A stretch of 64,000 bases of DNA from Ga0077555 sp963761475 (GCA_963761475.1 CAVXGT010000012.1:198760-262759), one strand, 5' to 3'. Positions 8,244-18,109 are shown, counted from the stretch's first letter. Numbers and translations are program-made. Notes: generated by a model not told the origin, from the sequence alone.

Positions 8244-10096
8244 CTACTTGATGCGGAACTGATTCCGCACCGCCAGCAGCAGCAGGAAAATCAGGATGGA
8301 CGAGATCAGAAGTTGCAGGAGACCCAGCAGCGACACGACGTTGGGAATTTCAGGAACGTAACGCAGTGGAAGCTCGCCAAGTGGTCCTGTTGTGCCCGCT
8401 TTCAGCCCGAACAAGCAGGCATACAGCTCATCCAGTTTGCGCGGGGAATTGAGACCGGAGAACAACAGGCTCTTGCGCACCGACAAATGCAGCGCTGCAC
8501 CCCAGGCTTCGTCCGTTCCAGCTATGCACGGCAGGGATGGTGGCTCAGTGGTCGACCCAATCAACGGCACCCACTTAGGCACCCAGGATTGCAGGCATGC
8601 GCCAAGCCAAGCCCACGCGCCGTACCAGCGTTGAGCCGTCGACAGATGCACAGAGAGATACATCGCGGCGAAGACGACCACGCCAACCGACCACCAAAAA
8701 AGAGGGAGAAGGATCGACCCACCGAAATTCGACAAACCCTGGTAGAAAAGCCCAAACCAGTAACGCGCCCCACCCGGCCAGAACCGCTTGTCGTCACGGA
8801 ACAGGTTGGCGAAATTGGGCAGCAGCTTGTCCGTGCGCCCGCGCAACGACTTCAATTCCTCAGCGAAGAACATCATCTCGCGCTCATGATCGTGGCCCTG
8901 CACGGCGAGACGTTTGAGCGCCCGCCAGCGGGCGGTGGTGTCGGGCAGTGTAGGGCTTGGACCACTCGATTGGGCGCCGCCCTCCGCCGCACCACCCGGC
9001 GTCCGCTTGTCGTCGGCCTTGACACGTGCTCTGGTCCAACGCCAGAAGCGCCCCGGCTGGACGCGGGGCCGGTTGAAGTGCGCAACGTCCAGCCGGGGCG
9101 CTTCTGCGAAATGCGCCTGCTCGAAGTCCGGCACCTCATGGAAGGTCGCATCCTGGAGGGAGAAGTAGCTGTCACCGCGCATGGCCGTGAAACGGGCGAG
9201 CTTCTCAAACGTGGTTTTTTCGAAGGTCGTGTAACCCGCGAAGTGGGTTTGGATGAACCCCGCGTACCCCTTGAACGTCGCCTCCCTGAACCCCGCGTAC
9301 TCCTTGAACCTCGCCCCCTCGAACCCCGCGTCCCCTCGAACGTCGCCTCCTCGAACGTCGCCCCCTCGAACGTCGCCCCCTGAACCCCGCGTCCCCCTTG
9401 AACGTCGCCTCCCCGAACCCCGCGTCCCCCTCGAACGTCGCCCCCTCGAACCCCGCGTCCCCCTTGAACGTCGCCCCCTCGCGTCCCCCTCGAACGTCGC
9501 CCCTCGAACCCGCGTCCCCTCGAACGTCGCCTCCCTGAACCCCGCGTCCCCCTTGAACGTCGCCCCCTCGAACCCCGCGTCCCCCTCGAACGTCGCCCCC
9601 TCGAACCCCGCGTCCCCCTTGAACGTCGCCTCTCCGAACCCCGCGTCCCCCTCGAACGTCGCCCCCTCGAACCCCGCGGTCCCCCTCGAACGTCGCCCCC
9701 TCGAACCTCGCGTCCCCCTCGAACGTCGCCTCCCTCGAACCCCGCGTCCCCCTTGAACGTCGCCTCCCTGAACCCCGCGTCCCCCTCGAACGTCGCCTCT
9801 CCGAACCCCGCGGTCCCCTCGAACGTCGCCTTCTCGAAGGTCACATCGGTGGGGAACGTGAGGCCTGAGAACTGGGCGTCCTCCTCGAAGGTATGCCCCG
9901 CGAAATCCACCTTGGCCGCGGCAATCCACGCCTTGGTCTCTTCGTTCTGGCCTTCGAGCCGCCCAAGCCAATGAGCCTTCGCCGCCCACTTGCCCTCGCG
10001 CTCCAGCGCGGCGCGTTGATCGAGCATCCCCTTCCCCCACGCGTTCCACGCCTCACGGCCCTGGGCGTAGAGCGCCAGGCTCTCCTCCTTGTTCAT
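8244..10096 (-). CDS. Pentapeptide-repeat membrane protein, frame broken in repeats
   Basis: The N-terminus starts at 10096 (MNKEESLALYAQGREAWN). After about 70 residues it enters Pentapeptide_3-type repeats with an 11-residue period (GDAGFEGATFE). The C-terminal 300 residues lie in another frame and contain EREMMFFAEELKSLRGR, then two or three membrane segments (SILLPLFWWSVGVVVFAAMY and LLGLLQLLISSILIFLLLLAV) and the stop at 8244. Total length is 1853 bp, not a multiple of three, and at least six single-base indels in C-runs between 9330 and 9740 move the frame. The soluble right-handed beta-helix plus membrane anchor is known from other bacterial pentapeptide proteins of unknown role. The breaks may be sequence errors or true phase changes. 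Confidence 0.7.
9265..9840. repeat. 33-bp coding minisatellite
   Basis: About 19 copies of a unit that alternates GAACGTCGCC and GAACCCCGCG blocks on the plus strand; the normal period is 33 bp (11 codons). Three units near 9337-9380 collapse to a 15-bp period, and one near 9475 has lost about seven bases. Single C gains or losses occur at about 9332, 9380, 9500-9515, 9677 and 9730. It encodes the beta-helix of the pentapeptide protein. Units are contiguous, with no spacers. Confidence 0.9.
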
Positions 10097-10158
10097 CGCC
10101 GTCCCCCGAAAATGTCCTAAAGCAATTGATCCGCGACGAGACTAACCCCGCCACCATG

Positions 10159-10183
10159 GCAACGCGAGGGCGTTGCGTTTTTT
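10159..10183 (+). terminator. Terminator-like hairpin with T-run
   Basis: A 7-bp stem GCAACGC (10159-10165) and GCGTTGC (10170-10176) encloses loop GAGG, followed by G and six T. The shape is that of an intrinsic terminator read on the plus strand, but no plus-strand gene ends upstream, so it may be part of an intergenic repeat or may block read-through toward the enoyl-CoA hydratase gene. Confidence 0.45.
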
Positions 10184-10244
10184 CCTGGCGCCTTCGGATG
10201 CGGGCCTTTCGCCGCCCTTCGGATGCCGATCAGGGTGTGCGGGG

Positions 10245-10440
10245 GTCGCCGTTGGGTTACGCGCGGCTCTCCATCCGCGCCCACCGCAACCCACCGGGCC
10301 GACGCTAACCCAACCTACGGCTGCTGCTTCAGGGCGTAGGTTGGGTTGGCCGGCCACATCCGCGCAAGATGCCCACTGCGCATCCGGCGCTTATGCGTTG
10401 CGCCTTCGGATGCCCACTGCGCATCCGGCGCTTAGCCTGC
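10245..10440. repeat. GGTTGGGTTA intergenic repeat and 41-bp tandem repeat
   Basis: Contains GTTGGGTTACGCG (10252), GCTAACCCAACCTACGG (10304-10320) and GCGTAGGTTGGGTTGG (10335-10350), copies of a GTAGGTTGGGTTAGC-type repeat that is widespread between genes in Proteobacteria. It is followed by two direct copies of a GATGCCCACTGCGCATCCGG-containing unit, about 41 bp apart (near 10368 and 10409). No coding frame is convincing here. Confidence 0.6.
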
Positions 10441-10517
10441 CGGAAGGTTGGAAGCCCCTGCCTTGACACCCGCCTGCCAACGGCCTTTCCTCCCCGCAAT
10501 CGCATCAGGAGACGCCC

Positions 10518-11328
10518 GTGCCAGACGCCACAGCCCTTGCGCCCGACCACATCCTTCTCGACCGCACCGATCCCCATGTCGCGGTCATCACCATCAACCG
10601 GCCGGAGCGGCGCAATGCCATGACGCTCGCCATGTGGAAGGAAATGGCGCGGATCTTCAGCGCGCTCGGCGCCGAGCCGGAGCTGCGCGCCATCATCCTC
10701 ACCGGCGCTGGCAACTATTTTTGCGCTGGCGCCGACATCAAGGAGTTTGCCGCCGTGCGCGCCACGGTCGAGGATGGCCGCGCCTATGAGGCCGCAGCCG
10801 ATTTCAGCCCAGTCGGCCATCACCCAGTGCCCGAAGGCGGTGATCGCCGCTGTCACCGGCCCGTGTTACGGCGGCGGCGTCGGCATCGCGCTCTCGTGCG
10901 ACTTCCGCGTCGCCGACCACACCGCCCATTTCGCCATTCCCGCAGCCCGCCTCTCCAACGTCTACGGCGTCGTCGAGACCCGCGCGCTGTTCGATGCGGT
11001 GGGCCTCGCGGTTGGCAAAGAGGTGCTGTTCACAGGCCGGCGCTATGATGCAGCCGAGGCCCGCGCGGTTGGCCTCGCCACCCACATGGCCGCAGTCGGC
11101 GAGCCCGCCCTGCACGCCGCAAGGACGCTGGCGCGCAGCATGGCCGGCTCCGCCCCGCTCACCATCAAGGGCGCCAAGATCGTGCTCACCGCGCTCGCCC
11201 GCGCCGAGGTCGCCGAGCACCGCGACGCCATCCACGACATCATGGACGAGGCCATCGCGAGCGACGACTACAAGGAAGGCGTCGCCGCCTTCGCAGCCAA
11301 GCGCGATCCGGTGTTTACGGGTCGCTGA
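10518..11328 (+). CDS. Enoyl-CoA hydratase/isomerase, one frameshift
   Basis: The first part (MPDATALAPDHILLD; VAVITINRPERRNAM; LTGAGNYFCAGADIKEF) carries the oxyanion-hole motif CAGADIKE. About 98 codons in, the frame must shift by one base, near the TTT at 10802-10805. It then continues CPKAVIAAVTGPCYGGGVGIALSCDFR, the second conserved crotonase block, and runs to TGA at 11326-11328. The corrected protein is about 269 residues, normal for crotonases. The single extra base is probably a sequence error, since both halves are well conserved. It would hydrate or isomerise acyl-CoAs; the specific pathway is unknown. It is flanked on both sides by GGTTGGGTTA repeats. Confidence 0.82.
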
Positions 11329-11344
11329 TCGGGCGGCGTTGGTT

Positions 11345-11575
11345 CGCTCCTGCGGAGAGCGATCGGGGCCAGCCCCGCACCCCCGCTGCGAGGCTGGCCC
11401 TCCCAGACCCACCAGCCGTAGGTTGGGTTAGCGTCGGCCCGGTCAGTTGCGGGGGACTCGGAGGGAGACCCGCGCGTAACCCAACAGCGCCACCCACAAG
11501 CTCGTGTTGGGTTATGCCGGGTCGCACGCCTCAACATCCTGCTCGGACATGGCCGGCTAACCCAACCTACGCCCT
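11345..11575. repeat. Inverted hairpin repeat copy 3 plus GGTTGGGTTA repeats
   Basis: CGGGGCCAGCCCCG (11364-11377) and GAGGCTGGCCCTC (11390-11402) are the hairpin repeat of 6.9 and 8.2 kb in reverse orientation. Then come CGTAGGTTGGGTTAGCG (11417-11433), GCGTAACCCAACA (11473), TGTTGGGTTATGCC (11504) and GGCTAACCCAACCTACGCC (11552-11570). The segment lies between the convergent 3' ends of the hydratase and SMP-30 genes. Confidence 0.65.
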
Positions 11576-11642
11576 CATCGGTTGCCCGCAGCGCTCATGT
11601 ATCCCCGCTCCGGGTACGGAGCGGCATCCGCCAGCACCTTCA

Positions 11643-12554
11643 TCAGTTGAAATTCAGCTTAAGTCCCGGCTCCGGCCAGCGCATGACGCCGATGCGGCCT
11701 GAATCAGAAAGCGTGATGTGCGCCGTGCACATGTCCTCGCCGCTGAAGCAGATGTTGGTCGGATAGACGTCCGGCATCTTCACCTCGCGCACGATCTGGC
11801 CGGTGGGCGAGATTTCCGTGATGTAGCCGGTACCGAGCGTCGCAATACAAATGTTGCCGCTCGCCATGACAGCGAGGCTGTCGAAGCGCGCCTTGCCGGC
11901 AAGCCCCGCGATCATCTTGCCACTGTGCGGCGCGAACTCGTGCTTCGGTTTGAGCTTGCCGGGGGCCACCACCTCGAAGGCCCAAAGCCTCGCGCCCTCC
12001 GTATCCGCCGCATAGAGCGTCTTGCCGTCCGGCGACAGACCGCACCCGTTAGGGGAAAGGATCGGGTAGGCAATCTCCGCGATCGCCGAGCCATCGGGCT
12101 TGGCGTAGTAGATGCCGCCGTTGTCGCGCTTGCGCGGATAGCGCTTGCCGAGATCGGTGAAATAGAAGCCGCCCTCGGTATCGAACACGAGATCGTTGGG
12201 CGCCGACAGCAGATTGCCGCCGACCTCCTTGTAGAGCATGGTCGAGGCGCCAGTTTTGGCATCGAGCCGGGCGATCCAGCCGAACTTGTAGTCGGGATGC
12301 GGACCCATCCCCATCGAGTGGCCCTCGACGTAGCGGCTGCCGCCGTTGTTGCACAGGTAGAGCTGGCCATCGGGGCCGAACGCCAGGCCATTGGGCCCGC
12401 CGCCGCAATCGGAGAATACGGCGACCTTGCCGTCGGGCGTGATCCGCGAGCACCGGCCATTGCGGATCTCGGTCACGATCAGCGCGCCATCGCGACACAC
12501 GACCGGCCCCTCCGGAAAACCGAGACCCGTTGCGAGAATGGTAACGTCGGTCAT
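11643..12554 (-). CDS. SMP-30/gluconolactonase/LRE family protein
   Basis: 303 residues forming a six-bladed beta-propeller of the SMP-30 type. The N-terminus GLGFPEGPVV supplies the conserved metal-binding Glu, NDLVFDTEGGFYFTD the Asn, and LSPNGCGLSPDGKTLYAADT the Asn/Asp blades. Members are metal-dependent lactonases for sugar or aromatic lactones. The CoA transferase follows upstream on the same strand with a 71-bp gap, so co-transcription is possible, but no pathway can be named. Confidence 0.9.
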   Translation of the reverse strand: MTDVTILATGLGFPEGPVVCRDGALIVTEIRNGRCSRITPDGKVAVFSDCGGGPNGLAFGPDGQLYLCNNGGSRYVEGHSMGMGPHPDYKFGWIARLDAKTGASTMLYKEVGGNLLSAPNDLVFDTEGGFYFTDLGKRYPRKRDNGGIYYAKPDGSAIAEIAYPILSPNGCGLSPDGKTLYAADTEGARLWAFEVVAPGKLKPKHEFAPHSGKMIAGLAGKARFDSLAVMASGNICIATLGTGYITEISPTGQIVREVKMPDVYPTNICFSGEDMCTAHITLSDSGRIGVMRWPEPGLKLNFN

Positions 12555-12625
12555 GTGCAGGCACTCCTCTTAGCGTTTCTCACAGTGTGAGGAGCTGTAG
12601 GAGCGGGCGTCAAGCGCCCAGGCCA

Positions 12626-13819
12626 TCAGCGGTTCTGAGCGGCCTGCACCGTACCCGCGCCAATCAACGCCTCGATCCGCGACGCGGAGAGCCCCAACTC
12701 CGCCAGCACCTCGCGCGAATGCTCGCCGAGACCCGGACTATGGCTCAATCGGTGCCCGGTCTGCGGCGCCGGTTGGCCTGCAACCGAGCCCATCGGCACC
12801 CGCCCGAGTGTTGGATCATCGACCCACCGCAACGCTTCGACCGCCTTGATCTGCTCATTCTCGAACAGATCCTGGTGCGTGTGCACCTGCGCATGCAGCA
12901 CATCGATCGCCTTCAACGCCGTATCCCAGTCTCCCGTCGTGCGCTCAGCGATGATGGGCCGGATCAACGCCATCAGCGCCTCCCCGTTCTCGACCCGGGC
13001 ACGCGGGTCCTTGAAGCGGGGATCGCCGATCCATTCCTCATGCCCGACGAGCTTGGCGAAGCGCTCGAACTGCGGCTGGCGGCGCGCATTGAGGCTCATG
13101 TAGCCGTCACGCGTCTTGAACGTGCCGACGGGTATGCCGATCGGCTCGACTTTGCCCTTCTGCAGATGCGATTCGATGATCGCCGCCTCCTGGTAGACCA
13201 GCGACGATTCAAGCAGGCTCGTCGTGATGAACTTCCCCCGCCCCTTCATCGCCTGTCCGTAGAGTGCCGCAGCCACCGCCTGGAACGCATAGAGGCCCGT
13301 CGCGAAATCGATGGCCAGCATCTCGATCCGCTGCGGCATGCCATCCTTGTCCCGGTTGATCGACATCATGCCGGTGAAGGCCTGCATCACGCTGTCCGTC
13401 GCCGGCAGCTCGACGTTTGGCCCCTTCGGGCCAAAGCCCGTGATCCACGCGTAGACGACTTTCGGATTGGTCTTGGCGAGCGTCGGATAGTCGAGGCCGA
13501 ACTTGTCGATCTTGCCGATGCGGTAGTTGTGGATGACGATATTTGCGTCATTGGCCAGCTGATGCGCGATGGCGACGCCCGCGTCGGACTTGAGGTCCAG
13601 CGCCAGGCTGCGCTTGCCCCGGTGCACCACCAGCGAATGCGCAGTGTGGTCGCCGATCGACTTGCCGAGCTGCCGGCTCCAGCAGCCAGTTCCCGGGGGC
13701 TCCAGCTTGACGACATCGGCGCCGTTGCGGGCCAGCATCATCGCGCAATAAGGCCCAGCCACCCCCTGCGACAGGTCCAGAACCTTGACGCCCTCGAACG
13801 GCAGATCGTCCTCAGCCAC
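12626..13819 (-). CDS. Family III CoA transferase (CaiB/BaiF)
   Basis: 397 residues. The N-terminal half has LDLSQGVAGPYCAMMLARNGADVVKLEPP, the classic start of this family, then VVHRGKRSLALDLKS. The catalytic aspartate is expected in PATDSVMQAFTG (about residue 163), and GRGKFITTSLLESSL continues the interlocked fold. It moves CoA between carboxylic acids in degradation of aromatic, carnitine-like or oxalate-type acids; the substrate is not evident. Its start lies about 95 bp from the lolD stop, a position held in many rhizobia by dnaE. Confidence 0.92.
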   Translation of the reverse strand: MAEDDLPFEGVKVLDLSQGVAGPYCAMMLARNGADVVKLEPPGTGCWSRQLGKSIGDHTAHSLVVHRGKRSLALDLKSDAGVAIAHQLANDANIVIHNYRIGKIDKFGLDYPTLAKTNPKVVYAWITGFGPKGPNVELPATDSVMQAFTGMMSINRDKDGMPQRIEMLAIDFATGLYAFQAVAAALYGQAMKGRGKFITTSLLESSLVYQEAAIIESHLQKGKVEPIGIPVGTFKTRDGYMSLNARRQPQFERFAKLVGHEEWIGDPRFKDPRARVENGEALMALIRPIIAERTTGDWDTALKAIDVLHAQVHTHQDLFENEQIKAVEALRWVDDPTLGRVPMGSVAGQPAPQTGHRLSHSPGLGEHSREVLAELGLSASRIEALIGAGTVQAAQNR

Positions 13820-13914
13820 GGCGGTTTGCTCCTTGTCGCCACCTAGTCCAACAGGTGCCTTAAGCTATAGCAGCCACCACCGGGGGAACAATCTTTGGCC
13901 AGCAAGAAGGCCGA

Positions 13915-14629
13915 TCAGCCCTTCACGCTCTCCGGCTTGATCTCGACCAACTGGCCGGATTCCAGGCGAAACACCCGGTGCATGCGGCGCGCCAGCTCCA
14001 TGTTGTGGGTAGCGATCAGCGCCGCCACGCCCAGTCTGCTCGATCAGCCCCACGAACTCGCCGAACACATGCTCCGACGTCTTGGGATCGAGGTTGCCGG
14101 TCGGCTCGTCGGCAAGCAACAGCCGCGGTGCGTTGGCCAGCGCCGGGCGATCGCCGTCCGCTGCTGCTCGCCGCCCGACAGTTCCGCCGGCCGGTGCTCG
14201 AGCCGCTCGCGCGAGCCCCAGCCCCGTCAGCAGTTCCCTGCGCCCGCTCCGCGCCACCTGGTCGCTGCTTGCCCCGGATCAGCTGCGGAATCATCACGTT
14301 CTCGAGCGCCGAGAACTCCGGCAGCAACTGATGGAACTGGTAGACGAAGCCCATCTCCGCCCGCCGGACCCGCGTGCGCGCTGCGTCGTCCATCTGCGAG
14401 CAGTCCCGACCGTTGACGATCACCTGCCCGCCATCCGGCGTCTCGAGCAGGCCCGCGATGTGCAGCAGCGTCGACTTGCCCGCTCCCGACGGCCCGACCA
14501 GCGCCACCGCCTCGCCCGGGCATCAGCGTGGCATTGCGCCCCGTCCAGCACGCGGATTTCGCGCGCACCCTGGTGGAACGTGCGCCGAGCTCGACCAGAT
14601 CGAGCACCGGCGCTTCGATGTGGATCCAT
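13915..14629 (-). CDS. lolD: Lipoprotein-releasing ABC transporter ATPase LolD, multiple frame breaks
   Basis: The fragments, read in order across three frames, give a complete LolD: APVLDLVELG, TFHQGAREIRVLDGA, GPSGAGKSTLLHIAGLL (Walker A), GFVYQFHQLLPEFSALENVMIPQL (Q-loop region), LANAPRLLLADEPTGNLDP (Walker B) and ATHNMELARRMHRVFRL (H-loop). The signature motif LSGGEQQR region is also split across frames near 14175-14200. Stop TGA lies at 13915-13917. At least five one-base changes are needed. Because the Lol system is essential in most Gram-negatives and every motif is conserved, sequence error is the likelier cause. It energises extraction of lipoproteins from the inner membrane with LolC/E. 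Confidence 0.8.
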
Positions 14630-14647
14630 GATCCTGCACGGGCGACC

Positions 14648-15945
14648 TCACTCGTAGCGCAGCGCTTCGACGGGATCGAGACGCGAGGCGCGCCACGACG
14701 GATAGAGCGTGGCCAGCACCGACAGCACCAACGCCATCACCACGATCCAGGCGGTCTCCCACGCGTCCGGATCGCGCCGGCAGCCGTGTCAGATAGTACA
14801 CCTGCGGGATCCATTAGCTTGGTGCCCGAGCGCCGACTGCAGCGACCTGGCGGATACTCTCGATGTTCCAGCAGAACACGATGCCGAGGATGAGCCCGGC
14901 GATCGTCCCGACCACCCCGATCGACGCCCCCGTAATCAGGAACACGCGCATGATCGCGCCCTTCGGTCGCCCCCATCGTGCGCAGGATCGCGATGTCGCG
15001 CGCCTTTTCCTTCACCAGCATCATGATGCCGGAGATGATGTTGAGCGCCGCCACCAGCACGATCAGCGACAGGATGATGAACATCACGTTGCGCTCGACC
15101 TCGAGCACCGTGAAGAACGTCTCGTTGCGCTTGCGCCAGTCGGAGAAATGCAGCGTCGGCCCGCCCGCCGCCTTCAACGGCTCCATCAAGCCGTCGACAT
15201 GATCTGGGCTCTCCGTCAGCACCTCGAGCACGTCGACCTCGTCCCCGCGCGAGAAGTACTTCTGCGCTTCCACCAGCGGCATGAACACCATGGTCTTGTC
15301 GTATTCGGACATGCCGAGCTCGAAGATCGCCGAGATCCGGTAGCGCTTGATCCGCGGCGCCGTGCCGAACGGCGTCGAGGCGCCCTTCGGCGCGACCAGC
15401 GAGATACTGTCGCCGACGCCGACGCCGAGCGAGTTCGCGAGCCGGATGCCCATGCGCCAGATCCCTCCTGGCCATCGAAGCCGTCGAGCGTGCCGAAGCG
15501 GATATTGCGGGCGACGAGTTCGAGCTGCTTGAGGTCCTCTTCCGACATGCCACGCACCAGCGCGCCGAGCGTCTGCTGGCTCGACGATATCATCACCTGC
15601 CCCTCGATCAGCGGCATCGCCACTTCGACTCCCGGCACAGCCCGCAGTCGCGCCGCCGCCGCCTCGTAGTCGTCGAACGGCGCCTGCGATCTTGTGCACG
15701 ATGATGTGGCCGTTGATGCCGAGGATCTTCTGGAACAGCTCATGGCGAAAGCCGTTCATGACAGCCATCACGATGATCAGCGTCGCCACCCCGAGCATGA
15801 TGCCGAGGAACGAGATTCCGGCGATGACCGAGATGAAGCCTTCCTTGCGCCGGGCCCGCAGGTAGCGCTTGGCGAGCATCCACTCGAACGGCGCAAACGG
15901 CGCGGTGTCGACGGATGCAGGTTTCTCCGTCGTGGCAGTCGTCAT
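14648..15945 (-). CDS. lolC: Lipoprotein-releasing ABC transporter permease LolC/E, frame breaks
   Basis: It begins MTTATTEKPASVDTAPFAPFEWMLAKRYLRARRKEGFISVIAGISFLGIMLGVATLIIVMAVMNGF-like sequence, the LolC/E N-terminus with its first membrane span. A periplasmic domain (GALVRGMSEEDLKQL, SEYDKTMVFMPLVEAQKYF) is followed by three C-terminal spans (MFIILSLIVLVAALNIISG; ITGASIGVVGTIAGLILGIVFCW; WIVVMALVLSVLATLYPSWRASRLDPVEALRYE). Continuity needs indels near 15683, 15465, 14966, 14830 and 14780. The total of 1298 bp is not a multiple of three. It lies 18 bp upstream of lolD in the usual pair. LolC and LolE are hard to separate in Alphaproteobacteria. Confidence 0.82.
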
Positions 15946-16005
15946 GCGCGTCCCCCTCGTTGCAGGCCTGCACGCGCAGGCCGCCATGCGGGCCAACCTC
16001 TCGCC

Positions 16006-17358
16006 TCAGGCGAGTTTGCGACCGGCCCTCACGTCGTCCACCAGCGCGCTGACCGCCGCTTCAGGCGACAGCGACCGGCGCGCGCCGTCCCGGCGCGTCT
16101 TGATCTCGACCTCACCCGCCTTCACGCCCTTCGGACCGACGATCAACTGATACGGGCAGCCGATCAGGTCCATGGTCGCGAACTTGGCGCCCGGCCGGTC
16201 GTCCCGATCGTCGACCAGCACGTCGACGCCAGCCGCCTCGAGCTGGGCTTCGAGCGCATTGGCGACCTCGTCCGTCTCGCCGTCTCCGGGCTTCAGGTTG
16301 ACAAGCGCCACCTCGAACGGCGCCACCGGCACCGGCCAAACGATGCCATCCTTGTCGTGACTGGCTTCGATCATGGCGGCCGACCACGCCGGCTCGGTCC
16401 GACCCCATAGGACCCCATGTGCACCGTGACCGGCTTCCCGTCCGGTCCCTGAACCTGCGCCTTCATCGGTTCGGAGTACTTGGTGCCGAAGTAGAAAATG
16501 TGGCCGACCTCGATCCCGCGCGCCGAAACGCGCTGATCCGCCGCAAGCGCGCCATAGGCGGCCTCGTCGTGCATTTCGTCGGTGGCGGCATAAAGCGCGG
16601 TCCACCTGTCGACCGTAGCTTGGATCGCCGCCACGTCGTCGAAATCGGTGTCTGCCGGCGGCACGGCGAAATCGAGATAGCTCTTGTGGCAGAACACCTC
16701 GCTCTCGCCCGTCTCCGCCAGGATGATGAATTCGTGGCTGAGGTCGCCGCCGATCGGACCGGTATCGGCACGCATCGGAATGGCCTTCAGACCCATACGC
16801 GCGAAGGTCCGCAGATAGGCCACGAACATCTTGTTGTAGGCGTGCCGCGCGCTCTCCTTGTCGAGATCGAACGAGTAGGCGTCCTTCATCAGGAACTCGC
16901 GGCCGCGCATCACGCCGAACCGGGGGCGGACCTCGTCGCGGAACTTCCACTGGATATGGTAGAGGTTCAGCGGCAGGTCGCGGTAGCTCTTCGCATACGT
17001 CTCGGAAGATCGCCGTGATCATCTCCTCGTTGGTCGGCCCGAACAGCATGTCACGCTCGTGGCGATCGTTGATCCGCAGCATCTCCTTGCCATAGGCCTC
17101 GTAGCGGCCGACTCTCCGCCACAGGTCGGCCGACTGGATCGTCGGCATCAGCAGCTCGATCGCGCCGGAGCGGTCCTGCTCCTCGCGGATGATGGCGTTG
17201 ATCTTGTTCAGCACGCTGAGCCCCAGCGGCAGCCAGGCATAGATGCCGGCGCTTTCCTGACGGATCAGGCCGGCCCGCAGCATCAGCTGGTGCGAGACGA
17301 TCTCGGCTTCCTTCGGCGTCTCTTTCAGCACGGGCAGGAAGTAACGGCTCAGGCGCAT
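16006..17358 (-). CDS. proS: Prolyl-tRNA synthetase, two compensating frameshifts
   Basis: The ATG at 17358 gives MRLSRYFLPVLKETPKEAEI, the short ProRS type of Alphaproteobacteria (about 450 residues, no insertion domain). Class II motif 1 (RAGLIRQESAGIYAWLPLG) and the TNEE motif (GPTNEEM) are in frame one. The frame then moves by one base near 17004 (expected YAKSYRDLPLNLYHIQ and MRGREFLMKDAYSFD) and returns near 16380 (AAMIEASHDKDG), ending in the anticodon-binding domain (FEVALVNLKPG; VDVLVDDRDDRPGAKFATMDLIG). The two indels compensate, so length stays a multiple of three. An essential gene with compensating errors points to sequence mistakes. Confidence 0.88.
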   Translation of the reverse strand: MRLSRYFLPVLKETPKEAEIVSHQLMLRAGLIRQESAGIYAWLPLGLSVLNKINAIIREEQDRSGAIELLMPTIQSADLWRRVGRYEAYGKEMLRINDRHERDMLFGPTNEEMITAIFRDVCEELPRPAAEPLPYPVEVPRRGPPPVRRDARPRVPDEGRLLVRSRQGERAARLQQDVRGLSADLRAYGSEGHSDACRYRSDRRRPQPRIHHPGGDGRERGVLPQELSRFRRAAGRHRFRRRGGDPSYGRQVDRALCRHRRNARRGRLWRACGGSARFGARDRGRPHFLLRHQVLRTDEGAGSGTGREAGHGAHGVLWGRTEPAWSAAMIEASHDKDGIVWPVPVAPFEVALVNLKPGDGETDEVANALEAQLEAAGVDVLVDDRDDRPGAKFATMDLIGCPYQLIVGPKGVKAGEVEIKTRRDGARRSLSPEAAVSALVDDVRAGRKLA

Positions 17359-18109
17359 GGAATGGGCGCTCCCCGGGATTGACAATGGCTGCGCCGCACG
17401 GCTGGACGCCGGATTGGCTGTGGCGGCGGCATCGATGCCCCGCCGGAGTTGTCGTTGCACTCTCGAACGCTACGTCTTAGAGCCTGATCGGCTGGGGCGG
17501 AAGCATCCTTGCGTCCACCGGAGACCGCAATCAGTCTCGAAATTCACGAACTCGGACGGAAGACACAGGCCTTCGCCTCGATCCGGCGCCGCCTCGAGAA
17601 CCGGAGCCCTGAGGCCTTGCGACCAACAACCCGCCGAGGCCAGAACCCTGTACCACGCGCAACCCGCACGTGACCCAGACGACGCCGCTATTAGCCATTT
17701 ACCATTGCCCTGGCAATGCCGGCCACCTGTCCACCCCCGTGTTGGCGTCCTTGTCCCCAGCCCAGCGCCACGACACAAGTTCGTCACGAAAAAGTGCTGA
17801 CAGCAGCCGGCCGATCCTCTAACGTCTGACCGTTGCAAGAAAAAGGGGCTCTGTCCGGCTATCGTCCGGCCCAGTGCTCGAAGTTCTGGGGAGACCAGCG
17901 TCATCAATCGCGCTCCATCGAGAGGCGCGGCGGTGTGCGCTCCTGGCTGATGCCGCGTCCATACTTGGGCGATACGGCAGGGCAGCGCTTACTTGCGCTT
18001 GTCAACCGACGGCATCTCGGGCGATTTGCCCGCATGCATGGGGCCTGTGGCGTCTGTCCGGGCCCCATTTTATTTTGCCGCTGCCGGTACGCTATTGCCG
18101 CGCCCAGAC
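17359..18109. other. 750-bp region without a recognisable gene
   Basis: Frames on both strands are short and lack conserved motifs or plausible ribosome sites. The region separates proS from DUF1467, genes that are close neighbours in related genomes, so it looks like inserted or decayed sequence. Confidence 0.4.

Noticed and set aside
9265..9840. CRISPR-like repeat array
   Set aside because: Units are contiguous with no unique spacers, are out of CRISPR repeat style, and translate to pentapeptide repeats in phase with the gene.
12587..13846. 419-codon plus-strand frame
   Set aside because: Antisense of the CoA transferase with no conserved motif.
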